64,000 nucleotides of DNA from Hydrogenophaga sp. (GCA_030682835.1 JAUXNG010000033.1:21196-85195), one strand, 5' to 3'. Positions 1 to 8,781 are shown, counted from the stretch's first letter. Numbers and translations: made by a program. Notes: generated by a model from the letters alone, not told the origin.

Positions 1-733
1 TGCGGTAGATGCCGGCGATGGAGATCAGCTCGGGCGCCATCGACAGGGCGAAGATGCGCGCGTCAGCGTTGCCGCGCGCGCCGGCAATCGCTTTGCCGCG
101 CAGCGGGGCGTACACATGGATGTGGCCATCGGCGATCACCTCGGCGCCGGGATTCACCATCGCCAGCACCACCAGGTCTCGACCGCGGGCATAGACCTGC
201 TGCCCGGAGCGCAAGGGCTTGTCGATGACCAGCGCACCCAGGGGCGCCGGGGGAGGTGCCGCCTCGACCACCGGGGCCGCAGCAGTGGGTGCGACAGTGG
301 GCGCGGCCACGGGGCTGTTGCGCTGGACGCTGGCGTCGGGCGCCGGAATCAGGCCCGCCGCGAGAGCCTGCGCCATCTGCTCGGGGTCGCCCCCCCGCAC
401 AGCCAGCGGAAGCAGGCGGTACTGGCGCAGCAACGCGATCAGGGCGGGGAAGTCGACCCGGGCGCCGGGCTCGGCCACCTGCAGCGGAAAACAGTCGATG
501 ACGAGCGGATCGTGGTCGAAGAAATCGGGCACGTCGCCAAAGCGCTGGGCGAACTCGGCGCTCAGTCGCGCAAGATCAGCCGACTTGAGCAGCAGGGCCA
601 CCAGCGGGAGGTTGGCGCTCTTGATCTCGAACGTGGTGGGCGCGTTGGCGGCCAGGGCAACGGACATGTCTGGGGGCGTTCTCGGGGTGCGGCCGAAGCC
701 CGGCTGGGGCATCGGCTCGGGAATCTCGGCCAT
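1..733 (-). CDS. minC: Septum site-determining protein MinC (C terminus cut by window edge)
   Basis: MinC blocks FtsZ ring assembly away from midcell, acting with MinD and MinE at the inner membrane. About 244 residues are visible. The N-terminal domain shows TFEIKSANLPLVALLLKSAD; a Pro/Ala-rich linker follows; the beta-helical C-terminal domain begins at RSGQQVYARGRDLVV and continues with GAEVIADGHIHVYAPLRGKA and the family-typical end DARIFALSMAPELISIAGIYR-type segment, so only the last few residues are missing. minD and minE would be expected just beyond the left edge. Start uncertain: ATG at 733 gives a 22-residue leader, while ATG at 666 (MSVALAANAPTTFEIK) fits the usual N-terminus better; neither has a strong Shine-Dalgarno. 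Identification is secure. Confidence 0.93.
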   Translation of the reverse strand, partial: MAEIPEPMPQPGFGRTPRTPPDMSVALAANAPTTFEIKSANLPLVALLLKSADLARLSAEFAQRFGDVPDFFDHDPLVIDCFPLQVAEPGARVDFPALIALLRQYRLLPLAVRGGDPEQMAQALAAGLIPAPDASVQRNSPVAAPTVAPTAAAPVVEAAPPPAPLGALVIDKPLRSGQQVYARGRDLVVLAMVNPGAEVIADGHIHVYAPLRGKAIAGARGNADARIFALSMAPELISIAGIYR

Positions 734-841
734 GCAAGAAGAAGGCCTGCTCGGCAATCCATCATCTTACCAGCGGGGTCCGGCGGCTCTGTGAGGAGCT
801 GTAAAGCGGCTGCAAGCGCGCTGGCGCATACTGGGCAGTGT

Positions 842-1792
842 ATGCAACAAGACGCCGCGTCCCATACCGGGTGGCTCAGGCATGCGCGCCTCTGGGTGCG
901 CATGACCAGGCCTGCGTTCCTGTTGCTCACGCTGGTGGCTTGCGTGCTGGGCACGGCCACTGCAGCCGCCTGCGGCTGCGGTTTCGACCTGCCCCTGGCC
1001 GCGGGTGCTACCGCCCTGGCGGTGCTGCTGCACGCGATGGGCAATGTGCTGAACGACCTGCACGATGCCCGCAACGGCGCCGATGCCGCCAACCAGGCGG
1101 GTCTGCATCCCTTCACGGGCGGTTCGCGGCTGATCCAGACCGGCGCCACCAACGAATCGCAAACCGCCGAACTGGCCAAGGCGCTGCTGTTGTTCGTGGT
1201 TCCCGCGGGCCTGTTGCTGGCGGTAAAAGTGGGCGGCGGTGGCGTGCTGCTTCTGGGCACGGCGGGCATCGCGCTCGCCTGGGCGTATTCGGCTCCGCCC
1301 TTTCGACTGATGTCGCGCGGCCTGGGCGAACTCACGGTGGGACTGGTCTGGTTTCTGGTCGTGATCGGAGCCGACTACGTGCAGCGCCGGCAGTTGTTCC
1401 CGATACCGGCCGCTGTCGCCCTGAACTTCGCCTTGCTGGTGGCGGCCCTGCTGCTCGCCAACGGGTTCCCGGACCGGGCCGCCGACGCTCTGGTGAACAA
1501 ACAGACGCTGGTCGTGAAGCTGGGCCCGGGCGGCGCGGCTGCCTTGTACGGCGCCTGGGTGTTGCTGGCCCATGGCTGGCTGGCCCTGAGCGTGTGGCTG
1601 CTGGTTCCGCCCGTGCAGGCGTTGTGGGGCTTGCTGTCGCTGCCGATCTCGCTCGTGGCCTGGGGATGGCTCTGGCGGCACCGCCACCAGCCCGCCCGGC
1701 TGCGCCCGGCGCTGGCCCTGAGCGTGGCCGCGGTGCTGGTGCACGGCCTGGGCATGGCGTGGGGATTCTGGCAACTGGCCGCTGGCCGTTGA
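842..1792 (+). CDS. UbiA-family prenyltransferase (MenA-like)
   Basis: Integral membrane protein of 316 aa with about eight hydrophobic segments. The first Asp-rich motif NVLNDLHDARNGAD (around residues 69-81) and a second Asp motif, FPDRAADALVNKQTL, are the two Mg-diphosphate binding sites of the UbiA superfamily, which transfers polyprenyl groups to aromatic acceptors. The overall pattern, with GSRLIQTG after the first motif, is closest to MenA-type (1,4-dihydroxy-2-naphthoate) enzymes, but no other menaquinone gene is nearby, so the acceptor is unknown. ATG 842 is taken as start; ATG 902 (MTRPAFLLL), just before the first membrane helix, is possible. Longer upstream reading in this frame is antisense to minC and is not coding. 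Convergent with the acetyltransferase gene that follows. Confidence 0.8.
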   Translation: MQQDAASHTGWLRHARLWVRMTRPAFLLLTLVACVLGTATAAACGCGFDLPLAAGATALAVLLHAMGNVLNDLHDARNGADAANQAGLHPFTGGSRLIQTGATNESQTAELAKALLLFVVPAGLLLAVKVGGGGVLLLGTAGIALAWAYSAPPFRLMSRGLGELTVGLVWFLVVIGADYVQRRQLFPIPAAVALNFALLVAALLLANGFPDRAADALVNKQTLVVKLGPGGAAALYGAWVLLAHGWLALSVWLLVPPVQALWGLLSLPISLVAWGWLWRHRHQPARLRPALALSVAAVLVHGLGMAWGFWQLAAGR

Positions 1793-1810
1793 GCGCGGCG
1801 GCGTCTTTGC

Positions 1811-2030
1811 GCACAAGACTGTGCATAACTTTCTGACAAGTGCCGGGTTATCCACAGCCGCAACGGCATCGGGAGACTTGTCCCCTTTTCAAGCCGGGGG
1901 AAACAGGGCTGCACACACAGGCTTCTGCGCGACGCAAGTGCTTGTCGAGCTTGAAGAAAAGCCGGTTGTACACAAAAAAGTGCCTGCTCTACTACTGCTA
2001 CTAATTTGAAATAGAAGTATTAGAAGAGTA
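1811..2030 (+). promoter_or_regulatory. DnaA-box / DnaA-trio-like element, copy A
   Basis: Non-coding stretch between two convergent genes, so it is not placed to be a promoter. It holds a reverse DnaA box TTATGCACA (as TGTGCATAA at 1820-1828), a forward consensus box TTATCCACA (1848-1856), a weaker box TTGTACACA (1966-1974), then CTACTACTGCTACTA (1989-2003), whose complement has the repeated 3'-GAT-5' pattern of DnaA-trios, then an AT-rich tail to about 2030. A second segment at 15801-16020 aligns to it with no gap over 220 bp (about 143 identities by hand count), with identical spacing of every motif. This is the order found at bacterial chromosomal unwinding elements. No dnaA or dnaN is in the window, so it may be an auxiliary or DnaA-titrating site rather than oriC. 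Confidence 0.6.
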
Positions 2031-2101
2031 GAAGGGGGACCCGAAAACCGGAGGTGCCGAGCACCGGGAAGGCACTTCAGCGAGCTGAAATAGCACCGGC
2101 G

Positions 2102-2126
2102 AAAAAAAACCGCCCTGTCAGGGCGG
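2102..2126 (-). terminator. Rho-independent terminator of the acetyltransferase gene
   Basis: Inverted repeat CCGCCCTGTCAGGGCGG at 2110-2126 with eight A on the plus strand at 2102-2109, which read as a U-tract on the reverse-strand transcript. It lies about 45 bp beyond the stop codon of the reverse-strand gene ending at 2170. Confidence 0.85.
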
Positions 2127-2169
2127 TTCGAAGCAAGGCGAGGCGACTGATCAGCAGGCGCCGCGAGTG

Positions 2170-4848
2170 TCACAGCATGTGCGTGACCAGTTTGAAGTCC
2201 GGATCTTCTGCAAAGGTCTTGATCTGGAAGCCCAAGCCACGCATCAGCTTGAGCATGCCCGGGTTGTTGGCCAGCACCAGACCTTCGATTTCGGTGAGGC
2301 CCTTGTCGCGCGCCTCTTCCATGATGCTGAGCATCAGGCGCGAGCCCAGGCCTTTGCCATTGAAATCGTCGGCCACCACCAGAGAAAACTCGCAGCTCGA
2401 CTTGTCGGGATTGGTGATGTAGCGCGAAACGCCCACGATGCGCTCCCGGTCCGCCATTTCGCCAGCGGCGTTGGCCCGGCGGTCGCGGTAGATGGCGACC
2501 AGGGCCATTTCGCGGTCGTAGTCGATCAGGGTCAGGCGCGACAGCATCGCCGGCGGCAACTCCTTGAGTGAGGAGACAAAACGGAAGTAACGGCTCTCGG
2601 GTGAGAGGTTCTGCACCAGATCTTGCAGCATCTGCGCGTCGTCTGGGTGGATCGGGCGGATGGTGTACTCGCCACCGCCCCGCAGCGGCCACACCTGCTC
2701 GTAACGGGCCGGGTAGGGCAGGATGGCCAGGTGGGCGTAGTTGCGGGCCGTGGCGGGCGCGTTGTCGATGACGATGCGCGCGTCCACCGCCACCGCGCCG
2801 GACTCGTCCACGATGATGGGGTTGATGTCCATCTCGCGCAGCTGTGGCAGCTCGCACACCATCTCCGACACACGCAGCAGCACGTGTTCCAGCGCGTTGC
2901 GGTCCACCGCGGTGGCGCCGCGCCAGTTGCCGAGGGTCTCGGCCACGCGCGAACGGTCGATGAGCCGGCGCGCCAGGAACTGGTTGAGCGGCGGCAGTTC
3001 CATGGCGCGGTCGTTGATCAGCTCGATCATGGTGCCACCGGCGCCAAACGCGATCACCGGTCCGAAGGGGTCGTCGGTGACCAGGCCGATATAGAGCTCG
3101 CGCCCGCGCTTGTTGCGCGCCATCTTCTGGATGGTGACGCCGTTGATGCGCGCGCCGGGCTGCAGCTTGGTCACCGTCTGGATCATGGTGTTGTAGACAT
3201 CGCGCACGCCCACGGCGTTGAGGATGTTCAGCGCCACGCCGTTCACGTCGCTCTTGTGGCTGATGTCAGGCGAGTCGATCTTGAGCGCCACCGGGTAGCC
3301 CAGCTGGGTGGCGATCATCATGGCTTCGTTGGCGCTGCGTGCCAGGATGGTCTGCGTGACCGGGATATGGAAGGCCGACAGCAGGGCCTTGGATTCCATC
3401 TCGGTGAGCACCTTGCGCCGTTCGGTCAGCACGTTCTCGATCAGCAGGCGAGCACCCTCGATATCGGGCTTGGCCAGGGTCGAGAGCGGGGGCGGCGTCT
3501 GCTGCAGCAGCTGCTGGTTCTGGTAGAAGCTGGCGATATTGCCGAAGGCGCCCACGGCCGCCTCGGGCGTGCGGAAGCTCGGAATGTTGGCCGTGGCCAG
3601 CACGTCGCGGGCTTCGCCCACCGAAGCATCGCCCATCCAGCAGCACAGCAGCGGTTTGCTGAGCTGGCTTTTCAGTTCGGCCATGGCGCGCGCCACATCG
3701 GCGGCGTCGGTACCGGCCTTGGGGGAGTGCACCACCAGCACGCCATCCACCGAGCGGTCGCGTGCGGCCGCTTCGATGGCCGCCCGGTAGTGGGCGGGGG
3801 TGGCGTCTTCCGACAGATCGATCAGGTCGCTCAGCGAGGCCAGGGCAGGCAGTTGCGGCTTGAGCGCGGTGGCCACGTCGGGCGCGAGCCGGCCGAGTTC
3901 CAGCTCGATCTCGCTCACCCAGTCGGCCGCCAGCACACCGGGGCCGCCGCCGTTGGTGACAATGGCCAGGCGCTTGCCCACCGGCCGGTAGCGCGAGGCC
4001 AGGCACTTGGCGGCCGAAAAGAGTTCCACGAAGGAGCGCACGCGCACCGCGCCGGCGCGTCGCAGCGCGGCGTCAAACACGTCGTCGCTGCCCACGATGG
4101 CGCCGCTGTGCGTCTGGGCCGCCAGGTTGCCCGCATTCTTGCGGCCAGCCTTGAGCACCACCACCGGCTTGGCGTTGGCCGCGGCGCGCAGCGCGCTCAT
4201 GAAGCGGCGCGCGCTGGAGATGCCCTCCATGTACACCACGATGCTGTGGGTGTGCTGGTCGGAGGCCAGGAAATCGAGCACCTGGGCGATGTCGACCGCC
4301 GTGTTGGGGCCGAGCGAGACCACGGTGGAGAAACCCACGGCGTTCAGGCTGGCCCAGTCGAGGATGGAGGCGGTGAGCGCCCCCGACTGGGAAATGAGGG
4401 CCAGCGGGCCGGCTGTCGTGAGCGGGCCGGCGACGCTGGCGTTGAGGCCGCTGCGCGGTCGCTGGAAGCCCATGCTGTTGGGTCCCAGCAGGTGCATGCC
4501 GTGGCGCCGCGCCACGCGGTGCATCTCGGCGGCCACGTCGGCGGGCGTGCCGCTGCCGATCACCAGCGCGGCGCGGCACTTGATGCGGCCAGCCACTTCC
4601 AGTGCCTCAATCGCTTCGGCCGGCGGCAGGGCGATGATGGCCAGATCGGCCCGGGTCTGGGCCAGGTCGGCCAGGGTGCCGGTGGTGTGAATGTCGAGGA
4701 ACACCAGGTTCCCGGCGAAGCGCTGGGCCCGCAGCGACTGCCCGAGCACGCGCGCATGGGGCAGCTGGTGCTCCGGGTCGTCGGCCGAGCCGGCAAAGAC
4801 GGCGATGGTCTGGGGTTCGAACAGCGGAGTGAGGTAGTGTTTGTCCAT
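2170..4848 (-). CDS. Pat-like bifunctional acyl-CoA synthetase (NDP-forming) / GNAT lysine acetyltransferase
   Basis: 892-aa fusion protein. Domains in order: CoA-binding Rossmann domain (about 1-140, LLGPNSMGF), succinyl-CoA-ligase-like domain (about 150-450; THSGAIVGSDDVFDAA carries a His where NDP-forming acetyl-CoA synthetases have the phospho-His), ATP-grasp (about 490-710; GYPVALKIDSPDISHKSDV, AFGAGGTMIEL), and a C-terminal GNAT domain (about 725-892; YTIRPIHPDDAQML, GKGLGSRLM). This architecture is that of Pat/Pka, which acetylates metabolic enzymes such as acetyl-CoA synthetase on lysine. ATG 4848 (MDKHYLTPLFEP) chosen; an upstream in-frame start would overlap the preceding gene. It follows the HDAC-like gene by 16 bp, so acetylase and putative deacetylase are probably co-transcribed, and ends at a clear terminator. 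Confidence 0.88.
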   Translation of the reverse strand: MDKHYLTPLFEPQTIAVFAGSADDPEHQLPHARVLGQSLRAQRFAGNLVFLDIHTTGTLADLAQTRADLAIIALPPAEAIEALEVAGRIKCRAALVIGSGTPADVAAEMHRVARRHGMHLLGPNSMGFQRPRSGLNASVAGPLTTAGPLALISQSGALTASILDWASLNAVGFSTVVSLGPNTAVDIAQVLDFLASDQHTHSIVVYMEGISSARRFMSALRAAANAKPVVVLKAGRKNAGNLAAQTHSGAIVGSDDVFDAALRRAGAVRVRSFVELFSAAKCLASRYRPVGKRLAIVTNGGGPGVLAADWVSEIELELGRLAPDVATALKPQLPALASLSDLIDLSEDATPAHYRAAIEAAARDRSVDGVLVVHSPKAGTDAADVARAMAELKSQLSKPLLCCWMGDASVGEARDVLATANIPSFRTPEAAVGAFGNIASFYQNQQLLQQTPPPLSTLAKPDIEGARLLIENVLTERRKVLTEMESKALLSAFHIPVTQTILARSANEAMMIATQLGYPVALKIDSPDISHKSDVNGVALNILNAVGVRDVYNTMIQTVTKLQPGARINGVTIQKMARNKRGRELYIGLVTDDPFGPVIAFGAGGTMIELINDRAMELPPLNQFLARRLIDRSRVAETLGNWRGATAVDRNALEHVLLRVSEMVCELPQLREMDINPIIVDESGAVAVDARIVIDNAPATARNYAHLAILPYPARYEQVWPLRGGGEYTIRPIHPDDAQMLQDLVQNLSPESRYFRFVSSLKELPPAMLSRLTLIDYDREMALVAIYRDRRANAAGEMADRERIVGVSRYITNPDKSSCEFSLVVADDFNGKGLGSRLMLSIMEEARDKGLTEIEGLVLANNPGMLKLMRGLGFQIKTFAEDPDFKLVTHML

Positions 4849-4864
4849 GAGACCTTTGGGTTGT

Positions 4865-5791
4865 TCAGTCGGCGCCGATGAGCACCCGCACATGGGCGGC
4901 GGCGCTGCGGGCCAGCGGGCTCAGCACATACCCGCCTTCCAGACAGGAAATGATGCGCCCTTTGCCGTGTTTTTGCGCAATCTTGAGCAATTGCTGGGTC
5001 ACCCACGCGTAGTCGGCTTCCACCAGACCGAGGTTGCCCATGTCGTCCTCGCGGTGCGCGTCGAACCCGGCGGATATGTAGATGAGTTCTGGCGCGAACG
5101 CGTCCAGCGCCGGCAGCCAGTGGTCGGTGACGGCTTCGCGGAAGGCGTCGCTCCCCGAGCGCGTGGGCAGGCCCACGTTGACCATGTTAGGTCCCGTGGC
5201 CTCGTCGCCGTTGAAGGGGTAGAGGCCTTTTTCGAAGATGGAACACATCAGCACGCGTTCGTCGCCCTGGAAGATGTCTTCGCTGCCGTTGCCGTGGTGC
5301 ACGTCGAAGTCGATCAGGGCCACGCGCTGGATACCGTGCACATTGAGCGCGTGGCGGATGCCCACCGCCACGTTGTTGAAGAAGCAGAAACCCATGGCGG
5401 CCGAGCGTTCGGCGTGGTGGCCCGGCGGGCGCACGCAGCAAAAGGCGGTGGGCACGCTGCCGGACACCACCAGATCGGTGGCCTGCACCGCGGCGCCGGC
5501 CGCGCGCAGAGCGGCCGTGAGGGTGTGCGGGTTCATGTAGGTGTCGGGGTCGACCGGGTGCAGGCCTTCGGTGGGTGAAGCGGCCATGAGTTCGCTCACG
5601 TAGAGCGATGCGTGCGCCTGGCTCAGCTGCTCCATCGTGGCCAGCGGTGCGTCGTAGGGAACCATGTAATCGAGCAGGCCCTTGACCAGCAGGTGGTCGT
5701 TGATGGCGCCCAGGCGTTCGGGACACTCGGGGTGTTGCGGGCCCATTTCGTGGCGGGCGCAGTCGGGGTGGGTGATGTAGGCGGACAGCAC
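4865..5791 (-). CDS. Histone deacetylase-family (HDAC-like) amidohydrolase
   Basis: 308 aa, GTG start at 5791 preceded by GAGGAAAACC. Class II HDAC-type Zn amidohydrolase: RPPGHHAERSAAMGFCFFNN contains the paired active-site His; DFDVHHGNGSEDIF supplies Zn ligands; SAGFDAHREDDMG supplies the third; LEGGY ends the active site. Bacterial members remove acetyl groups from lysines, acetylpolyamines or other N-acetyl compounds. It lies just upstream of the Pat-like acetyltransferase in the same transcription direction, suggesting reversible protein acetylation as the job; an acetylpolyamine amidohydrolase role is the alternative, since a polyamine region lies 11 kb away. Confidence 0.87.
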   Translation of the reverse strand: MLSAYITHPDCARHEMGPQHPECPERLGAINDHLLVKGLLDYMVPYDAPLATMEQLSQAHASLYVSELMAASPTEGLHPVDPDTYMNPHTLTAALRAAGAAVQATDLVVSGSVPTAFCCVRPPGHHAERSAAMGFCFFNNVAVGIRHALNVHGIQRVALIDFDVHHGNGSEDIFQGDERVLMCSIFEKGLYPFNGDEATGPNMVNVGLPTRSGSDAFREAVTDHWLPALDAFAPELIYISAGFDAHREDDMGNLGLVEADYAWVTQQLLKIAQKHGKGRIISCLEGGYVLSPLARSAAAHVRVLIGAD

Positions 5792-5921
5792 GGTTTTCCT
5801 CGGGTCGGGGTGGTCTTGCGGGCTTGGAGCTGCCCGTCGGATGGGTTCTGCACCAATCTAGACCTTTTCCCTTACCCGTGGCTTGACATGCCGCAAGTTC
5901 TGGCCGGGCGCGCCGCCACGC

Positions 5922-7145
5922 TCAGTGCAGGCCGGTGAGGCTGCCCGCGAGCACGCGCTTGAACGGCACCAGCCGCTCACCCAGCTGCACCAGCGTGTGG
6001 CGCAGCCAGCGCGCCGGCGCCTGCTCCTGCGTGTACAGGCTGGCGAGCGCGTGCGTGGCCATGTAAAGCCCCCGGCTGGCGCGCTGGTGGGTCTGCTGGT
6101 AGCGCTCCAGCAGGGCAGGGGAGGCGATGTCATGCCCGCTGCGCCGGGCCTCGATCAGCAGGCGCGACAAGGTTTCGATGCTGCGCAGGCCCAGGTTGAA
6201 ACCGTGCGCCGTGACCGGGTGCATGCCCACGGCGGCGTCGCCCACCGCGGCGAAGCGCTGCGCCACCAGCCGGCGCGGCCACACGCCCACCAGCGGGTAG
6301 GCGTGCCGCGTGCTGGCCAGCTGCATGGTTCCCAGGCGTTCGTCGAAGCGCCGGGTCATGCCGGCGCCAAAGGCCTCGTCCGGCAGGTCGAGCAGGGGCT
6401 GCAGCTCGTGGCTGGGCAGGGTCAGCACCACCGAAGACCGGTGCTGCCCGGTGAGCGGGCAGGGGTTCATGGGCAGCAGGGCCAGGGTCTGCCCGTGGTC
6501 GAACCATTCCCAGGCGGTATCAAAGTGCGCCTGCTGGTGCGTCATCTGGCAGACCAGCATGCTGCGACCATAGTCGTGCAGGTCGGCCGCGATGCCCATG
6601 GCGCGGCGGGTGGATGAATGCCGGCTGTCCGCAGCCACGGCCAGGCGGGCGGTGAGGGTGGTGCCACTGGCCAGCACCAGGCGGGCGCCGCTGGCGCCGG
6701 TGTGGATCTGGCTCACCTGTTCACCGCTGAACAGCGTGGGCGTGGCGCCAGCCGCCGCGTCATCGAAGTTCGCCAGCCAGGCCCCGCGGCGGATGTGGTG
6801 GTTGCCCACCAGGTGCCCCAGCTCGGGCAGCGCATGGCGCGGCGGGCTGTGCGTGTGGCTGATGTGCATGCGCGCCTGGCCCGGGCCGTGGGCTCCGTCC
6901 ATCACCAGCGCCACTTTCAGCGGCGCGATGTTGTCTTCCCCCAGGTGCTGCCACAGGCCCAGCTGGCGCAGCAGCTGCGCGCTGTGCTGGGTGAGCGCGA
7001 TTTCGCGGCCGTCGAAGGCGGGTGCCTGCAGCGCCGCGGCGGTCTGCTGTTCGACCAGCGCCAGGCGCAGGCCGCTGTCGCGCAACGCGCGTGCCAGGCA
7101 CAGGCCGGCGGGCCCTGCGCCGACGATGATGAGGTCAAAGTCCAT
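5922..7145 (-). CDS. ubiM: UbiH/UbiF/COQ6-family FAD monooxygenase, probably UbiM
   Basis: 407-aa flavoprotein hydroxylase. N-terminal FAD-binding DLIIVGAGPAGLCLARAL, central AADSRHSSTRRAMGI (the family's DG/DS motif region) and C-terminal AAVGDAAVGMHPVTAHGFNLGL, which matches the second FAD motif of ubiquinone-ring hydroxylases. FDGREIALTQHS near residue 45 and the overall length fit UbiM, the broad-specificity ring hydroxylase that replaces UbiF/UbiH in some betaproteobacteria; UbiH or UbiF assignment cannot be excluded from sequence alone. It would act at the inner membrane with the ubiquinone biosynthesis complex. A strong GC-rich hairpin lies upstream, at the end of the preceding reverse-strand gene. 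Confidence 0.75.
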   Translation of the reverse strand: MDFDLIIVGAGPAGLCLARALRDSGLRLALVEQQTAAALQAPAFDGREIALTQHSAQLLRQLGLWQHLGEDNIAPLKVALVMDGAHGPGQARMHISHTHSPPRHALPELGHLVGNHHIRRGAWLANFDDAAAGATPTLFSGEQVSQIHTGASGARLVLASGTTLTARLAVAADSRHSSTRRAMGIAADLHDYGRSMLVCQMTHQQAHFDTAWEWFDHGQTLALLPMNPCPLTGQHRSSVVLTLPSHELQPLLDLPDEAFGAGMTRRFDERLGTMQLASTRHAYPLVGVWPRRLVAQRFAAVGDAAVGMHPVTAHGFNLGLRSIETLSRLLIEARRSGHDIASPALLERYQQTHQRASRGLYMATHALASLYTQEQAPARWLRHTLVQLGERLVPFKRVLAGSLTGLH

Positions 7146-7221
7146 GGCGCGGCAGCTTAAGCGGCCGGGCCGCCGGCCGGCTTGACTCAGGTCAAGCGCC
7201 AGCCGGGTGGTGGATGACGTG

Positions 7222-7258
7222 GCACGGCCCCGGGCAGGCAGGCTGCCCGGGGCCGTGC
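7222..7258 (-). terminator. Strong hairpin between Spy-like gene and ubiM
   Basis: Perfect 16-bp inverted repeat, GCACGGCCCCGGGCAG at 7222-7237 and its complement at 7243-7258, with a 5-nt loop. There is no clear T-tract on either side. It lies after the stop of the reverse-strand Spy-like gene and most likely ends or protects that transcript. Confidence 0.55.
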
Positions 7259-7291
7259 GGAAAAGACGAAAGCGGCGTCGCCAGCGCGGGA

Positions 7292-7927
7292 TCAGCCCTG
7301 GGGTTTGGCCATGGCTTCGCAGCCCATGCCACCCATCATGCCGCCCATTTTTCCGCCGGACATGCCAGCGCCGTGGTGCATGCCGTGATGGGCGCCGTGC
7401 CCGCCCTTCGAGCCGGTGCGCTGCATGCCGCCGTGGCTCTGGGTATCGAACACCTGCTGCTGCTCGGGGGTGAGGGCGGCGTAGAAGCTCTTCGTGGCGT
7501 CGATGCGCTTGGCCATCTCGGCTTGGCGCTCGGCTTGCATGGCCTGCATCTTGTCCAGGCGCTGTGGCGTGGTCAGCTTGGACCAGTCTTCAGCGGGGGC
7601 TGCGGCCGGGCGGGCGGCCGGTGCTGTGCGCGCCAGGAAGGCGTTCCACGCAGGCTCTTGCTCGGGCTTCAGATTCAGTGCGGCCTTCAGCTGCGCCTGG
7701 TGCTCGGCGCGCATTTTTTCCATGCGCTCCATGCGCTGGGCGTGGTGCTGCGCATACGACTGGGCTTTGTCGCCCTGGGTGGCGCCCGCTGCCGGCTGGC
7801 CCTGGTGTTGCTGGTGCATGCCGTGCGGCATGCCGCCCATGCCTTGTGCGACGGCGGTGGCCGATACGCCCACAAAAGCGGTGGCGAGGGCGGCGGCGAT
7901 GAGAGCGCGCTTGGAAGACAGTTTCAT
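7292..7927 (-). CDS. Spy/CpxP-family periplasmic LTxxQ-motif protein, Met/His-rich
   Basis: 211-aa exported protein. A Sec signal peptide (KRALIAAALATAFVGVSATAVAQ) is followed by a Met/His-rich stretch (GMGGMPHGMHQQHQ), a helical region with LNLKPEQEPAW and YAALTPEQQQVFD, the LTxxQ motifs of Spy/CpxP chaperones, and a tail rich in Met, His and Gly. Such proteins are periplasmic chaperones or stress sensors; the Met/His clusters suggest copper or other soft-metal binding, in keeping with the copper genes that follow. ATG 7927 is chosen because AGGAG lies five bases upstream; a GTG two codons earlier would overlap that site. Confidence 0.8.
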   Translation of the reverse strand: MKLSSKRALIAAALATAFVGVSATAVAQGMGGMPHGMHQQHQGQPAAGATQGDKAQSYAQHHAQRMERMEKMRAEHQAQLKAALNLKPEQEPAWNAFLARTAPAARPAAAPAEDWSKLTTPQRLDKMQAMQAERQAEMAKRIDATKSFYAALTPEQQQVFDTQSHGGMQRTGSKGGHGAHHGMHHGAGMSGGKMGGMMGGMGCEAMAKPQG

Positions 7928-8088
7928 GATCACTCCTGAGTAGTTGATGAAGACCCGTCCGGACAGCTGAGGTGTCTCAGCGCTAGCGGGTTGCTGCCAG
8001 TGTGCAGACCACCTGTATCGGCTTCATGGTGGATTGAGTCTGTTCTGTAAACTTTTGTTCCGCTTCCCCGCGCGGGGCTTGCGCTGGG

Positions 8089-8568
8089 TCAAGGATGCGC
8101 CAGGTCGTCCAGGATCGGGCAATCGGGCCTTCCGTCGCCGGGGCACAGCTGCAGCAGGCTGGAGAGCGTGCGCTGCATGGCCTGCAGCGCTTCGATGCGC
8201 AGGTCCAGTTCGTCCAGGTGTTTCTGCGCGATGCGCTTGACGCTGGCGCTGCTGCGCCGGCGGTTGTGCCACAGGCTCACCAGCTCGGCGATGGCGTCCA
8301 GCCCGAAGCCCATGTCGCGCGATCGGCGGATGAAACGCAGCGTGTGCACGTCGGCCAGGCTGTACTGGCGGTAGTTGCCTTCGGTGCGCGTGACGGCGCC
8401 GAGCAGACCCAGCGATTCGTAGTGGCGCAGCATCTTGGGCGAGATGCCACTCAGGTGCGCCGCCACGCCGATGCTGACCGGCCAGGCAGCAACGGCCCGC
8501 AGCTCGGCATCATCGTCGGTGGCCGCTGGCGCAGAGGGCGCGGCATTGCCTCGGCGCTTGTGATTCAT
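8089..8568 (-). CDS. cueR: MerR-family Cu(I)-responsive regulator (CueR-like)
   Basis: 159 aa. Helix-turn-helix at residues 31-75 (SIGVAAHLSGISPKMLRHYE, then GNYRQYS), a coiled dimer helix, and C-terminal C142 and C150 in LCPGDGRPDCPILDD. The Cys-x7-Cys spacing is that of CueR, which binds Cu(I) and activates promoters with over-long spacers. There is an unusual 30-residue N-terminal extension before the HTH; an internal start near VSIGVAAHL cannot be excluded. It follows copZ by 6 bp, and two promoters with 19-bp spacing lie in the copZ-copA intergenic region, so it very probably controls both itself and copA. Confidence 0.87.
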   Translation of the reverse strand: MNHKRRGNAAPSAPAATDDDAELRAVAAWPVSIGVAAHLSGISPKMLRHYESLGLLGAVTRTEGNYRQYSLADVHTLRFIRRSRDMGFGLDAIAELVSLWHNRRRSSASVKRIAQKHLDELDLRIEALQAMQRTLSSLLQLCPGDGRPDCPILDDLAHP

Positions 8569-8574
8569 GGGAAG

Positions 8575-8781
8575 TCAGGCGGCGACCTGATAGCCCTCTT
8601 CGCGGATGGCGGCGGCGATCGTCTCGCGCGGCTGTGAGGAACTGACCTCGACGCGGTTCTGGCTGCGCTCGATGCGCACCTCAGCCTGCGGGTCGAGCTG
8701 GCGAATGGCGGTGGTGACGGCTTTTTCGCAGTGGCCGCAGGTCATGCCTTGCACGTCGAAGGTCTGGGGGGTCTGGCTCAT
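8575..8781 (-). CDS. copZ: CopZ-like heavy-metal-associated copper chaperone
   Basis: 68-aa HMA-domain protein: VQGMTCGHCEKAV with the Cu(I)-binding pair C15 and C18, followed by the beta-alpha-beta fold to EEGYQV. Small cytosolic chaperones of this type deliver Cu(I) to CopA and to CueR. Start ATG 8781 has AGGAG seven bases upstream. First gene of the reverse-strand pair copZ-cueR, divergent from copA. Confidence 0.88.
   Translation of the reverse strand: MSQTPQTFDVQGMTCGHCEKAVTTAIRQLDPQAEVRIERSQNRVEVSSSQPRETIAAAIREEGYQVAA

Noticed and set aside
116..838. Long plus-strand reading frame that extends the UbiA-type protein upstream
   Set aside because: It is antisense to minC, whose protein is clearly recognisable on the reverse strand; the prenyltransferase sequence begins after 842.
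2623..4881. 752-codon open frame on the plus strand
   Set aside because: Mirror frame of the acetyltransferase fusion; composition His/Gly/Arg-rich as expected from antisense of high-GC coding DNA, with no domain.
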